A stretch of DNA of 64,000 bases from Plantago ovata. Its lineage: Eukaryota > Streptophyta > Magnoliopsida > Lamiales > Plantaginaceae. The translations under genes were made by a program, and so were the position numbers. The notes beneath the pieces are model-generated. The model was not told the DNA's origin. It ran no database searches and was given only the letters and a program-made list of their open reading frames with translations. The stretch is taken from NCBI GenBank assembly GCA_028274465.1, contig CM051455.1, forward strand, positions 136,496,096-136,560,095, in the 5' to 3' direction. The stretch's first letter is position 1; each line of letters starts with the position of its first letter. Positions 11,940-24,072 of this stretch are shown here, piece by piece.

Positions 11940-12445
11940 AAACTAACTGTTAATGCTAGTTTCAAAATTACAAATGTTAATTTCATTAGTTTCAGTATCA
12001 CAAAGTGCTAGTTTCATCATCATCTCGTTGTTAGTTTCATTAGTGCAGCAACAAAAATGCTAATTTCATTAATTTCAGCAACACAAATGCTAGTTTCATT
12101 TTCGACAACACAAATGCTAGTTTCATTAGTTTCAGCAACACAAATGCTAGTTTTAGCAACAAAAGTGCTAGTTTCAACAACAGAAATGCTAGTTTTGTCA
12201 ATTTCACCATCACAAGTGCTAGTTGATCAACAAAAATTGCTAGTTTCCTTAGTGTCAGCATCACAGTTGCTAGTTTTAGCAACACAAATGCTAGTTTTAT
12301 TAGTGTAGATAAACCCTATTTTCATTAGTTTTTGTATATAAATATTAATTAGGAGATTATTTTGTTGGTTATATGTAAAGCAATAGTTAAATATAATTAG
12401 TTAAGCAACACAAATGCTAGTTTTATTAGTTTAGGCAACACAAAT
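11940..12445. repeat. degenerate minisatellite (gctagtttcattagtttcag-type unit)
   Basis: Units of mostly 21 or 30 nt built on aaatgctagtttcattagtt and cagcaacac run head to tail. Because most unit lengths are multiples of three and lack stops, open frames of about 80 codons appear on both strands (12040-12308). These are by-products, not genes. Right of it, a block of roughly 75-95 bp containing ataaatattaattaggagat is repeated (around 12338 and 12457). Confidence 0.85.
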
Positions 12446-12539
12446 GTTAGTTTCTTTATATAAATATTAATTAGGAGATTATTTGGTTGTTATGTGTAAA
12501 AAATAGTTAAATATAATTAATTAGTAATTAATTAATACT

Positions 12540-12967
12540 AATGGACGTAAAGAAAACCATCAAGTCCATATTAGGGAGAAATTGAAGTCCAATTCCAAGT
12601 TTAGGGAGATTTTTAGACACTACTTGATTAGATTTTAGGGCACAATAGAATGGATTTTTTGTAAGAGTTGTTGAAAGGTGGTTGTTTTTATAAGGAGGAG
12701 ATGTAGAGTGGAATGTATATGTAATTTTCTGTAAAATTAAAAAAAAGGAAGAAAAAAAATATAAAGGAAGGAAGAAAATAAAAGGAAAAAAAGAGAAAAG
12801 GAAAGAAAGAAAAAAAAAGAAAAAAGAAAGTTTAAAAACCTAAGGCTATTTTTTGTTGTGAAGAAATTAACAGTATCCATTCTTTTGGTTAATATGTTTT
12901 TGGATTTTAGGACTTAAACGTAATATATGATCTAACATGGACTTAGTTCTAATGAGGGCATCTACTA
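12540..12967. other. intergenic, purine-rich, no gene seen
   Basis: This stretch contains a long A/G-rich run (about 12735-12835) and no recognisable coding potential. Confidence 0.5.
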
Positions 12968-13489
12968 GTGGGCACACATATATTTTCTTTTGTAATTAAA
13001 TCCAAAATAAAATTTATATTTTGGTTAAAAATAATATGTACAATTCTACACTACTAATTAGTCTTAGCCCAAGCTCAGTTCCACGATCCATGAACTCTGG
13101 ACCCATGCCTCAACTCCTGTTGGGTTTGATAGGATGAATCGAGGAGCTATCTAGCTTTTCCATTAAAAAAGTATGGGTACCCCACTAGTTTCTATTGGAC
13201 TTTTAAAGGGGACCCAAAACAAAGTTGGTGTTTAGAATAAAATGAATATACACACCACTAGGCCAAGTTATTTTGGTTGATCAATTTAATGACTAATTTC
13301 TGGTTGTTACATTCTCACAGATAGCATTGATCTGGAACTTTGTACACTCATATAATAAAGAAAAGATATGGAAAACTCACTCAATCTAAATAGGGCTCGG
13401 TCGAAATCAAGGCTAGAAAAGTTGTTATTGTTGAGATATATATATGTTCCCTGTATTTTGCTCCACTTTTGTCCAGAAATGCAAGTTTT

Positions 13490-13644
13490 TTTTTTTTTTA
13501 ATACGCTACTACTACTGTATAATATTCTAAACCACATTATATTTCCACACCAAAACTATGTCTCCGCTGGAGATATAACCCTGCACCTCTCCTTCACTAT
13601 CCCACCTCAATTCCATCAATTCCGCTAAACCACCTTATAACTCC
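13490..13644 (-). mobile_element. SINE-like retroposon with 17-bp target-site duplication
   Basis: About 155 bp starting (plus strand) with a T run and flanked by ccagaaatgcaagtttt at 13473-13489 and 13645-13661. Read on the minus strand it ends in poly(A). It is absent from the equivalent position in unit B (near 17254), so it inserted after the 3.7-kb duplication, or was lost there. Pol III box-like sequences are too weak to prove a tRNA-derived SINE. Confidence 0.75.
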
Positions 13645-13834
13645 CCAGAAATGCAAGTTTTGGTGGCCTCATGAACCCATTCGCACCTAGTTAAGCATGC
13701 GTCTGATCCATTAGAGCTTAAATCTGATAAATGTTGGTGATGATATAAGGTTTGGAAATTCTCAATTTGTCACAAGATTCTTGCGGCCAAATTCATATCA
13801 TAGTATACTTGCTTAGATTGGTTGGCAAGCAACT

Positions 13835-14015
13835 CATGTCGTCGACTTTAAAGTTATCAGAAGTCAGAACCTGGTTGCCATCGTAATCTGTGAACATATA
13901 TAGGGAGCCATACAACCAGCAAGGAGTATGTGCTGCAGGTAAGGAGAGGCATCAGACTTAGGAAGGCTGCAGATAGCCTGCAGGCACAGTTCGTGTCATG
14001 CGCTGGTATAGAACA
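13835..14015 (-). pseudogene. membrane-protein family fragment A2 (intron-less subfamily)
   Basis: On the minus strand this matches the centre of copies D and E: a WLYGS stretch, ttcacagattacgatggcaa (the HRLxW region) and KVDD at the exon-junction region. No intron lies before KVD, as in D and E. Only the middle of the gene is left and its frame is disrupted. An equivalent fragment occurs in unit B. Confidence 0.65.
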
Positions 14016-14976
14016 CTAGTCTGCAACAACCATAGATATATACTAGAGATCTTCGTGGTTTGGTAATCTTCTCTGGTTGTGGACCTACATCCAGCTCCAT
14101 CAGATGTCGGACCAAATGCTGCTTGGATCAATTATGCAAAAAACATGAAAAGAAGAAGAAAAAGCCAAAGATCTTGTGAAATTTTTAGTATATGGAGCAG
14201 CTCAGACACCTTGCAAGCAAGGTAATCCTAATTCTTCGATTCGAGTTGTTAGGACTTAGGAGGGATCTTGAACCAAGAAATTGACCCTAGAAGCTAAATT
14301 AACAAAGGGTATCCGAGCAATTGCAATAATCAGCCGGTTCTCATTGGTACTATCATAACCGATTAATTCAATAAAATTGTTTGATTTTAAAGAAGAAATG
14401 GATGTTTTTTTCGATTTCATCAAGTCATTACTAACTTTTTTCTACAGTAACCAGTACTAGTCGAAAGAATATAAAGAACGCTAGCTTGGTAAGGATTCCT
14501 GTATGAATACCATGGAATAAGGCATGCCTGCTAGTAGCAGGCTGCTAAAATCAAAATAGATTATAGTACTGAAATGAAGTGAAAGTGTAGAGACAAAGAC
14601 GACATATGTAATCAGTAATCTGCAGCAGGTATGAAGTCGTCATGAAGATCTACTAGTAAAATGTCATCCTGAACTAAATACATGAAGAATGCTACTAACC
14701 ATTCACCATTGTTGTTGGTTCATCATCAAGAACACGATCATGCAACATACTCCAAATATATAACCAAGAAGAAAGGATTTGCTTCTGCACAAAGCTCATA
14801 AGATCAGTAATTAACTAACAACGACATATCCTTGTACAAGTCCATCAATTTAATTGCATCCAGATACTCAATGATTCAAAAGAGCATTTCACAACTGTGC
14901 CAAAAAGGAAGGTATGGGTTTGGAGAACATCTTGCAGTACAATCAAAACAGAACAATACCAATTATTTAGGCTAAC

Positions 14977-16470
14977 TCAGTCTTGTCTAGTTATTGACGG
15001 CGGAGTCAGCATTGCAAGCAGCTCCTTGTTGTGAAAGTGCCTGTTTTCAACAAAGTAAGGCCTACCATTTGCCTCAAATATAATCAATGGTGGAACCGTA
15101 TGCCTTAGAGGTTTGACATCCGCCAATTTGATCGTCCTGGTTATAAATCTACCCAACCATGATCCCAAGTCCACCTGTTTGTATGAACAACGTACGTATT
15201 ATGCATGTTTCTATAGCAAAATAGATATCAGAGGAAATAATATGGCATCATATAGATCTACCTGAAAGCTGTCGGAACCAGGCACCCATATTAGTCTGTG
15301 AATATAGGACCTACAAAACCACCATCGGCCTGCATTCTCATAGACATCAGACCCCACAGTGGTAACGAGACAACAGCAGAGGGCAAGTCCACAGAAGCCG
15401 TCCCTAGCATACCAACTTGGAGTAGTAGCTAAGGTACCAGCAATTAAAGCACTTTTGAAACATATCCAAAACATCAGGTGTCTCTTTATGTCGGCGAATA
15501 AGGCTGAATGCATAGCGTTATAGACAAACAAATGGTCCTTCCCTTTAACATCATCCTTTGGATTTTTCTTTCAGACAGAATGTTGGTATTTGGAGACACC
15601 ATCTCAGGCTTCAGTGTAGAGAAATGTTTGTTGTAAACACCGGATGCAGTTTGAAACAACCACAGGCTTCGGGTTGCTGAATTCGTGCATCCATGTAGTA
15701 ATTGACCAACACGCACGGTGGCATTATGACCTAATCCATAGAAATTTGTATGAACAAAAACGTTAAGACCACTATGATGACTATAATAGGTTAATAATTA
15801 CAAGGAAAAATCATCAACAGAATAGTTGAGAAAGCATAAGCATGACAAAAGGCCAGAGAAAAAAAGTATATGTCCATAAAACTAAGGCCATTATAAGAGA
15901 GATGCTAAATCTCAAAATCAGCTATCAAAGCAAGTAAACTAAGGTCATGACTCTATGTCCATAAACACATTTAAACTTAGAGAATTATGAAACTAACCAA
16001 GTTCTCTTCTGTTGAAATAGACACAAACATGAATCCCTAGCTAGATGAAAATGTATCCATTGTTTGTGTCTATTTTACACAGTACAGATCTATAAAAGGA
16101 AAAAGGATCATATACACACAGACAAAATAAATTCCTAGTAGTCACTCCTCTTTCTTAGGTTAAAATTACAACAAATGGGCATTAGATGAACCAACAAATG
16201 TTAAACTAAACTGAACAGGAAATGCAAAATCTACAACAGCCAACATGTAGTTTTCTGCTCTGAAACAGAAAGGCACAAAGTAAAGGAAACTAGTAGAATT
16301 TTACTTGAACAAGTACAAATCGAAATCGAATCATATGCTCATACAATAAAGAAGAAAACTAATAATAATAGCAATGAATGGAAGAGAAGAGAGTGTTCTT
16401 TACCTGGGACTGATGAAGAAGAAGATCTACCACGACGTAGCAGAGCCATTACAGAAGCTCTCATCGTCAT
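14977..16470 (-). pseudogene. predicted organelle membrane protein, copy A
   Basis: Three exons: 16404-16470, 15262-15730 and 14977-15174, all with GT-AG introns. Exon 1 gives an Arg/Ser-rich, acid-free leader (MALLRRGRSSSSSVP) that suits a mitochondrial presequence. Exon 2 has two hydrophobic stretches (around FKSALIAGTLATTP and FCGLALCCCLVTTVG), then RWWFCRSYIHRLIWVPGSD. Exon 3 carries RTIKLADVKPL, ANGRPYFVENRHF and NKELLAMLTPP. The layout recalls TMEM223/TMEM70-like mitochondrial two-helix proteins, but I could not confirm that. Relative to copy B one base is missing in exon 2 (near 15565, after the NILS motif), which breaks the frame before the membrane part, so this copy is probably inactive unless that is a sequence error. 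Confidence 0.75.
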
Positions 16471-17424
16471 TTTCTCTAATTTTTTCTTCTCTGTGATTTT
16501 CAGAAAATGGAATTTAGTTCTGGTGCTTGATGAATTTTTTGCTTCTAGTACCTCATAGAGTCATAGGCTCATACCAGTCTTCTGTAATAAGTTAGTAGCA
16601 CTTAGCACACACACAGCTTGTGTGAGCTCTGTTTTTCCATTTTTCTTTTTTAATTTGTTTTGTACTATATGTGATGTCATTTGTAATTTGAAATTCGGTG
16701 GGCATACATATATTTCCCTTTGTAATTATTTGTAATCAAACCCAAAATAAAATTGGCATTTGGGAAAAAAAAAAAAAAGGTACAGTTGTACACTACTAAT
16801 TAGTTTTAACCCAAGCTCAAGTCCACGATCCATGAACTCTGGACCCACGACCCAACTCCTGTCACGTTCGCTAGAATCGATGAGCCATCTAGCTTTCCCC
16901 ATACAAAATGTACGGGTATCCCAAATGGTCCAACCCCCCTAATTGCATAGTACTACTTTTCTATTGGACTTTTTCAGTTGGACCAAAACAAAGTTAGTGT
17001 TTGGACTAAAATGAATATACACCACTATCTAGCCCAATATCGAAGCAGAACAATAATTTTTGGTCCTTACATAAATAGCTAGCCTAGACACATGAAATAT
17101 ATTCCATTCTGGAACTTTGTACACTCATATAATAAAGAAAAGATATGGAAACCTCACTCAATCTAAAACTAGCACGGTCGAAATCAATGCTAGAAAAGTT
17201 GTTATTGTTGATTGAGATAAAGGGAGTATATATGTTCTCTGTATTTTGCTCAAGTTTTGGTGGCCTCATGCTCCTCTCTGTACTTAAGCATGCGTCTGAT
17301 GATCCATTAGAGCTTAAATCTGTTAAATGTTGTTAATGATATAAGGTTTGGAAACTCTCATCAGCTTCATGCAGCCAAATCAATAGTAGTATACTTGCTT
17401 AGATTGGTTTGGTTGGCAAGTAAC

Positions 17425-17620
17425 TCGATCATGTCGACTTTAAAGTTATCAGAACCTGGTTGCCATTGTAATCTGTAAACATATATATATAGGAGAGGAG
17501 CCATACAACCAGCAGGAATATGTTCTGGTAAGGAGAGGCAGGAGACTTAGGAAGGCTGCAGATAGCATGCATATAACCTGCAGGCAAAGTTCGTGTAATC
17601 CGCTGGTATGGAACACTGCA
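17425..17620 (-). pseudogene. membrane-protein family fragment B2
   Basis: Unit B equivalent of fragment A2. On the minus strand it shows a WLLSYIYMFTDYNGNQVL stretch equivalent to the SYVHRLQWQPG region of copy E, followed directly by the KVD-like region with no intron. It is a truncated remnant. Confidence 0.6.
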
Positions 17621-18462
17621 ACACCATAGAATATATACTAGAGATCTTCGTAGTTTGGTAATGTTCTCTGCTGCTTGGATCATTTTATGCAAAGAACATG
17701 AAAACAAAGAAGACAAAAGCCAAAAGGGATCTTATGAAATTTTTAGTATATGGAGAAGAAGCTCAGACGCCTCGCAAGCCAGGTAATCCTAATTCTTCGA
17801 TTCGAGTTGTTAGGACTTAGGATCTTGAACCAAGAAATTGACCCTAGAAGCTATGCCAACAAAGGGTATCTGAGCAATTTCAATAATCAACTGGTTCATT
17901 GATACCATCACAAATTGTTTAATTTTAAAGGAGAATTGGGTGATATTTCGATTTCCTCCTGTGATTGCTAACTTTTTGCTACAGTAGCCAGTACTTGCCT
18001 GCTACAATCAACATAGATCGTAGTACTGAAATGAAGTGAAAATGTAGAGACGAAAACATACGTAATCAGTAATCTGCAGGTATTAAGCTGTCATGAAGAT
18101 CTACTACTAAAATGTCATCCTGAACTAATATGTGAAGAATGCTAGTCGTAACCAGTCACCATTTTTGGTAAATCATCAAGAACACGATCGTGAAACTACA
18201 TACTCTGAATATAACCAAGAAGAAAGGATTTGCTTCTGCACAAAGCTCATAAGATCAGTAATTAACTAACAACGACATATCCTTGTACAAGTCCATCAAT
18301 TGAATCGCATCCAGATACCCAATGATTCAAAAGAGTATTTCGCAACTGTGCCAAAAAGGAAGGTTTGGGTTTGGAGACCATCTTACAGTACAATCAAAAC
18401 AGAACAATACCAATTATTTAGGCTAACTCAGTCTTGTCTAGACTCTAGTTGTTGGGGCGGAG

Positions 18463-20258
18463 TCAGCATTGCAAGCAGCTCCTTGTTTGAAAATGCCTGT
18501 TTTCAACAAAGTAAGGCCTACCATTTGCTTCAAATGTAATCAATGGATCCTTATGCCTCAGAGGTTTGACATCCGCCAATTTGATCGTCTTGGTTATATA
18601 TCTGCCAAACCACGATCCCATGTCCACCTGTTTGTATGAACAACGTATTATGTATGTGTCGATAGCAAAACAGATATTAGAGGAAATAATATGGCATCAT
18701 ATATAAATCTACCTGAAAGCTGTCGGAACCAGGCACCCATATTAGCCTGTCAATATAAGACCTACAAAACCACCATCGGCCTGCATGCTCGTAGGCATAA
18801 GACCCCATAGAGTTAAGGAGACAACAGCAGAGGGCAAGTCCACAGTAGCCATGCTCAATGTATAGATATGGAAAACTAGCTATGATACCAGCAATCAAAA
18901 CACTGTGGAAGCATATCCGAAACATCAGTCGTCTCTTTATGTTGGCGAATAAGGCTGCATGCATACCGGCATAGACAAACAAAACGTCCTTCCCTTTAAC
19001 ATCATCCTTTGGGTTTTCCTCTCCAGACAGAATGTTGGTACTTGGAGACACCATGTCAGGCTTCAGTGTAGAGAAATGTTTGTTGTAAACACTGGTGGAT
19101 GCAGTTTGAGGCAACCACAGGCTTCGGGTTGTTGAATTGGTGCGTCCAGAATGCAGTGCACGTAGTAATCGAGCACCACGCACAGTGGCATGGTGACCTG
19201 AACCATAGAAATTTGCATAATCAGATACGTTAAGAACACTACACAAAAACATTACATCAAGAGAGAAAATGCACAAGTCATGGCACCTATATAGTACTAA
19301 CAATGTATGAGATTGTGCAAAGGCCTACTTCAGCATACGACACACTACGAATATACTAGGAAACCATACGAACACTCTAAGATGATTGAAAATTGCCAGT
19401 TCTACTATTTAATGAGAAACACAAACCGCTCATAAAAAATGCAGAGTTTGTATGTGTCTTTTACGCCAAACAGATGGAAAAGAAACAAGATCTTAACGAA
19501 TAACAAACAAAGATGTACGCCCTGCTGGCCAGTTCATGAGTTCAGCAGTCACTAGTTTGGGATACTTACCTTAAAATCACAAGGCAAAATCAACAGAATA
19601 GTTTTCTTCTCCGAAACACAAGACAGAATAGTTGAGAAAGCTTTCCCAGTCAAGTTTATACTCACATGAGTTTACTTCAACAGATAGGAACAAAAACGGT
19701 AAGACGACTACTATAGATGAAGAAAATAACAACATTGCACCAAGAAAGTAAAATGCAAAAGTCATGATGCCTATATATAGATAGTAACCAAGTAAAGGCC
19801 TACTTCAGCATACTACCACTCCTACGAAACAGGAGCACTCTAAGATGATTGTAAAATGAGAAATCACACAAATCCATTCAAATGCCTATATATTAGTCTT
19901 TTACACAAAGCAGATGAAAAAGAAACAAGATCTTAGTGAATAGAAAACAAAAATTTCAGCTCTGTTGCCAGTTCATGAGCTCAGTAGTCACTAGTTTGGG
20001 AATCTTAGGTTAAAATCACAAGGCAAAATCAACAGAATAATAGTTTTTCTGCTCTCTAACAAAATACAGAATAGTTAAGAAAACAGTAATATTCCCAGTG
20101 AAGTTCATACATACTCTTAGTAGAACAAAAAAGGCCATAGAAAAACAAAGAGACAGAAAGTATGATTTTACAAACACAATAGAAGTCTAACCTGCTGGAA
20201 AGTAGTGGACTGATGAAGATCCACGGCGAAGCAGAGAAATTGCAGCAGCTATCATCAT
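18463..20258 (-). CDS. predicted organelle membrane protein, copy B
   Basis: Three exons, 20192-20258, 18713-19197 and 18463-18627, splice into an uninterrupted 238-residue protein. The N terminus, MMIAAAISLLRRGSSS, looks like a mitochondrial presequence. The middle holds two hydrophobic segments (around SVLIAGIIASFPYLY and YCGLALCCCLLN) and the family motif SYIDRLIWVPGSDSFQ; exon 3 adds KTIKLADVKPLRH and ANGRPYFVENRHF. Near the end one base is missing relative to copies A and D, so NKELLA... becomes TRSCLQC and the protein stops about a dozen residues early. The most intact copy of the cluster. It stands head to head with copy C across about 1.3 kb. Function unknown; TMEM223/TMEM70-like architecture is only a guess. 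Confidence 0.75.
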
Positions 20259-20899
20259 TCACTAATTTTTTTTCTTTTTTCTCTGTGATTTCTGAAAATG
20301 AAAATTCTGGTTCTTGGAGAGTAAGAAACAAATGTACTGTCACTCACTGTGACTGACTTGACTGACTGTGTGAGACTGTGAGCTCTGTTTTTTTTTTTTC
20401 GCTTTTTTGGTCCCCAGATTTTAATTTATTAACTAATTTGTCTAAATGTTCTGTAAATTATAAACTTATCCAAATAATATTGTAAAATGACCCTAAACTT
20501 TTGAAGTTACCCCAAATTGCCCAATAATACTTGTAAAATTCAAATTTCGGACCTAGAAAATACCAAACTTATATAAAACTCTAACCCTGATCATAAAATT
20601 TCCCAAATTCAATTGATTAAAGGGCTAATTTCTTCTGTGAGTATCGTATCGTATGTGAAATTAACCCTTGATTAATATGAAAGCTATTCCCCGGCATATT
20701 TGAATGGAACTTTTAAAATGAGCCCAAATAAAATTGTAAATAATTAATTCCCCGGTCAACTTTTACCTATCGTCCCATTATAAATTACCCTTTAACATTT
20801 TGTCAAGTGTCAACAAATCTCGAGTTTGGCTACAAATATTACTATTAAACTATAATGATAAATTTTCATAATATAATAAATATTTAATGAAATTATATT

Positions 20900-20993
20900 A
20901 TGAAAATTTATTAGTATAATCTAAGAGTAATCGGGAGTCAAAGTTGTTGATTGAAAAAATTCAAAACAGGTTATTTATAGAGAACGGAGGGAG
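20900..20993. mobile_element. Stowaway-like MITE, right end
   Basis: The sequence ends gaacggagggag followed by TA, the classic Stowaway terminus and target dinucleotide. The left end could not be found with confidence. Confidence 0.4.
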
Positions 20994-21575
20994 TACTATT
21001 AAACTATGATGGTTAAATATTTAATAAAATTACTATAATATTTAACAAAAGTATAATTGAAGAAAATTTATAAATTTTCATGCGTGCAAATTAAAATTTT
21101 AAAGTTGTAGTAATAATTTATAAATTTTTATTATAAAATTAATTTTACGTTCAAATAAATCAACATTAAATCTGAATTGACCCAACCAAATGGATTCAAT
21201 CCGAAATATTTCGAATATAATCCGAACACTATCCAAGTCCAAAAATCACTGAGTGAAACAATTGGATCCTATCTGATTCGAACTACCCGTTGCAAGCTCC
21301 AGTTACATAATAGGGCTGGACGGCTAGTATGAGTAGGAAAATTTCTCATGTGAACCTAGGTCTATGGGTAAGTAAGTTCGTAGACTATGTGGATCACAAT
21401 TAACCACATAACAATTTCCAAGTGATTACCATGGTCGACATGGAAGAATTTGCGGTATGAGGAACCGAGGAGGCCCTTCTACTTGTACTCTTCTACTCTG
21501 ATCGAGTTGCAGCAGCATCTGAATTTCATAATTTTCAAAATCACAATCTGAGTCGATAATCACAGAGAAGAGGAA

Positions 21576-22246
21576 ATGAGCTGCTACTTAACTGATTTGC
21601 TTCGTCGTGGATCCTCATCATCATCATCATCAAACCACTACTCTCCAGGTAATATCTATAATTAATTAATTCCTCATCACCACTACTGATTTGCTGTTGT
21701 TAATTCTTATTACAGTGAAATCTTATAGATCTGTTGTGATATATTGTATATGTATTGCATATATATAATGTTTCTCCGGCATTTTGGTTCAATTTCAGTG
21801 TTTGATTTGAATAGGATATTTTTGTGGATTTGCTGCAGCTCATACATACTGTAATTGATTCATTGATTTGTTTGGTTTTTTTTTTTTTTCTTTTTTCGTT
21901 ACATACATTGCACTAGTGAATCTTTTATGGATTCATTCATTCATAGAGACGAATTACGAATGTGCAATTCTCTTTTATGTGCAATTCATGGAGTAGTAGT
22001 TTGCAGTTGCATAACAACATACTGTATGTGCCTTTGTTGCGTATTAGGCCAACAATCACCGAGAATTGCCCATCGACAAAGAATTCCAGTATACCATGGC
22101 TTCCACTATTCCAGTATACCATGGCTGCTTGTGCATTCCAGCTAGTATTTTAGCAGTCACGTTACGAGCTAAGCCTGATTACGTGCTTTCTTTATGCTGG
22201 CTGGGTGTGCCTCTTGTTCAAAGAAAGCACGTAATCAGGCTTAGCT
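21576..22246 (+). pseudogene. membrane-protein family, copy C
   Basis: Exon 1 (21576-21648) encodes MSCYLTDLLRRGSSSSSSSN, a leader like that of copies A and B and ending in the same phase. Exon 2 begins at 22048 after an AG and reads SPRIAHRQRIPVYHG, matching SPEIAQQQRFPVYLG of copy E. It then carries a direct repeat (ttccagtataccatggct twice), shows a KPDYVLSLCW piece, and ends in a perfect 27-nt inverted repeat. The SYxHRL, IKLADV and NKELLA parts are missing. Inactive. Confidence 0.7.
22167..22246. repeat. perfect 27-bp inverted repeat inside copy C
   Basis: Arms 22167-22193 and 22220-22246 are exact reverse complements around a 26-nt loop. The left arm belongs to the family coding sequence (the KPDYV codons); the right arm is its inverted copy replacing the normal downstream sequence. 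Confidence 0.9.
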
Positions 22247-22679
22247 TTCTCTATACTATATCATTGCGTTTTGTTTGAACAAGTCTAAGTTTACCAGGGT
22301 AGTGTCAGCTCTTTTTCGTTTCTTTTTTAATAATCTTCATAGTGTAAGTAATCAGGGCCGTTGATTTCAGAGTTGGCTGTTCATCTATCTACAGCTGCTG
22401 CTGCTGCTTCTCTCCGTACTATCTCTGCTTAAGTCTCCAATTAGCAAATAAATTAATGCTTCATAATTCTTTTAGAATTTCAATGTGACTGAGATTAGGT
22501 AACGAGAGCCAGGATATGAGACGTCCCTGCTAGTAGCACTTTAATGACTTCATCCAATACTTAAGCTAATTAGCTTGTTCTTTCCTTGAATTAAAACCCG
22601 GACGAAATATAAATTAACTCGATTTGTCTAAGTTCAATATATTTATTTTGCGGATTAGTTCCCATCACCAAATGGTCAG

Positions 22680-22930
22680 CATCACTGCTCTTGAGGAACA
22701 TAGACTTGCACCATTTTGCACAAACAAGACGGGTTATAATATGCTAGTGAATGGGTAGTGAATCCAGGAAGCCGTTTCATATATATCTGCAAATTTGCTA
22801 GTCCTTCTTGCAGTTTGATATCAACAGTGGTTGCAGTTTGAGCCAGGCACTGCAGGCTTGGGGCTGGTGAAGTCATACTACTCAGACATCCAGCTAAATG
22901 ATGTGCACGTAGTAATTAATGCACCAAGTA
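22680..22930 (-). pseudogene. membrane-protein family fragment F
   Basis: On the minus strand, SPAPSLQCLAQTATTVDIK aligns with STTRSLWLPQTASTSVYNK of copy B, and nearby DNA (cacgtagtaat) matches the start of exon 2. Only the first part of exon 2 remains. Confidence 0.6.
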
Positions 22931-23405
22931 ATACATAAAACCTAGACCTAGACACGACAGGGCTTAGCGACTGAGCGTTGACTGACTGACCAGGGGAGGG
23001 TCCAAACAACCAATACAACAACAAGCATGTTGGATTTTCTCATCCGCGGGAATCCAATGGAGTGAGATGGTCTAATTAGCTTGTCATTTTTCATGAATTA
23101 TAAAACCACCTGGCGGGAATGTACACGTGGTGGGGAAAAAAAAAAAAAGGTAAATAAAAGAAAAATGTGTCTCACACGAAGTGTCAGATTTGGAACTACT
23201 TACCCCAGGGTATAGAACTCAACTCATTTCTTGTTCAACACTTAGAACAACTAACTACTCCTATTCTTGTTCAACAAGAACTTTCTCTCTCTGGACTTCT
23301 TCAATATAACCACATCAATGAATCTTATCTTTTATAGATATTTATTATGAAATCATCCTCATTCATTCATACATACAAACAGAACTACTTTATTTAAAGA
23401 ATACT
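22931..23405. other. upstream region of copy D
   Basis: Non-coding. It is partly repeated upstream of copy E (22990-23200 resembles 25418-25750, for example ttttcatgaattataaaa), so D and E were duplicated together with 5' flanking DNA. Confidence 0.5.
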
Positions 23406-24072
23406 ATGGAGTTTTTTGGCTCTCTTTTTCGATCCTCCTCATTCATGCACTTCTCTTCAGGTCATTTTATTTCCATTCAGTTTCTTCAACTCTTTTGCTA
23501 GCTTGCATCAAGACTTATATATATATATTTGTTCTTTGTATATTAGGCCAGGAACGTCGAAGCACCATTCATCAGTCTGATGGAGCTAGAAACAAGCAAC
23601 AGGGGACGGAAAGTTTGTTCGCTTATGTAGGCTCACTATCACCCGGAGTTACCCTTCTACAAAGATTTCCAGTTTTCCAAGGTGCGTGGGCATTCCAGCT
23701 TGTATTTTAGCAGCCAGGTCACGAACTAAGCCGAATTACGTGATGCCTATAGGCTGGCTGACTTTGACTCTCCTTGAGAGCGCATGCAACAAGTGGATGG
23801 TTGGCTCCTATGTTCACAGATTACGATGGCAACCAGGCTCTGATGAGTTTGAAGTCGACATGATGTCATCTCTGGGAATTTATACAACTAGGACCATCAA
23901 ATTGGCAGATGTGCAGCCTCCAAAGCAGAATTCCCGCTGGATCTTGAACGATGACATCAGATTCCTTGCTAATGGTACGCATTACTCTATCGAGAGAGAT
24001 CATTTTCAGAACAAGGAACTGCTTGCCGTACTGACCCAGACTGATGATCAAGTTAGCTCTGATCGAGAGTAA
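23406..24072 (+). pseudogene. membrane-protein family, copy D
   Basis: Exon 1 (23406-23460) gives MEFFGSLFRSSSFMHFSS, a presequence-like leader in the same splice phase as A and B. Exon 2 (23547-24072) reads SLFAYVGSLSPG, LLQRFPVFQG, then after a one-base slip near 23676 RTKPNYVMPIGW, SYVHRLRWQPGSDEFEVD, RTIKLADVQPP, THYSIERDHF and an intact NKELLAVLTQTDDQ ending at a normal stop. Unlike A and B there is no intron before the VD motif. The single slip disconnects leader and body, so this is probably a pseudogene, or a functional gene if the slip is a sequence error. Confidence 0.7.

Larger units (their letters stand above)
12968..16698. repeat. 3.7-kb tandem duplication, unit A
   Basis: The whole stretch is repeated at about 16699-20440, starting at gtgggcacacatatat / gtgggcatacatatat and ending beyond a shared gtgagctctgttttt. 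Each unit carries one three-exon minus-strand gene of the membrane-protein family and one shorter fragment of a sister subfamily. Confidence 0.85.
16699..20440. repeat. 3.7-kb tandem duplication, unit B
   Basis: Second copy of 12968-16698. Its intron 1 (19198-20191) is longer than in unit A and contains an internal repeat of roughly 300 bp (about 19318-19650 against 19795-20100, sharing ggcctacttcagcatac and ttaaaatcacaaggcaaaat). Confidence 0.85.

Noticed and set aside
12040-12308. Two overlapping ~80-codon frames on opposite strands
   Set aside because: Both are products of the minisatellite; repetitive composition and no domain.
13030-20440. Units A and B considered as LTRs of one large element
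   Set aside because: The units contain complete spliced host-type genes and are directly adjacent, so a tandem segmental duplication explains them better.
23850-23870. gtcgacat considered as a zinc-deficiency response element
   Set aside because: It lies within coding sequence of copy D (EVDM codons) and lacks the full palindrome.
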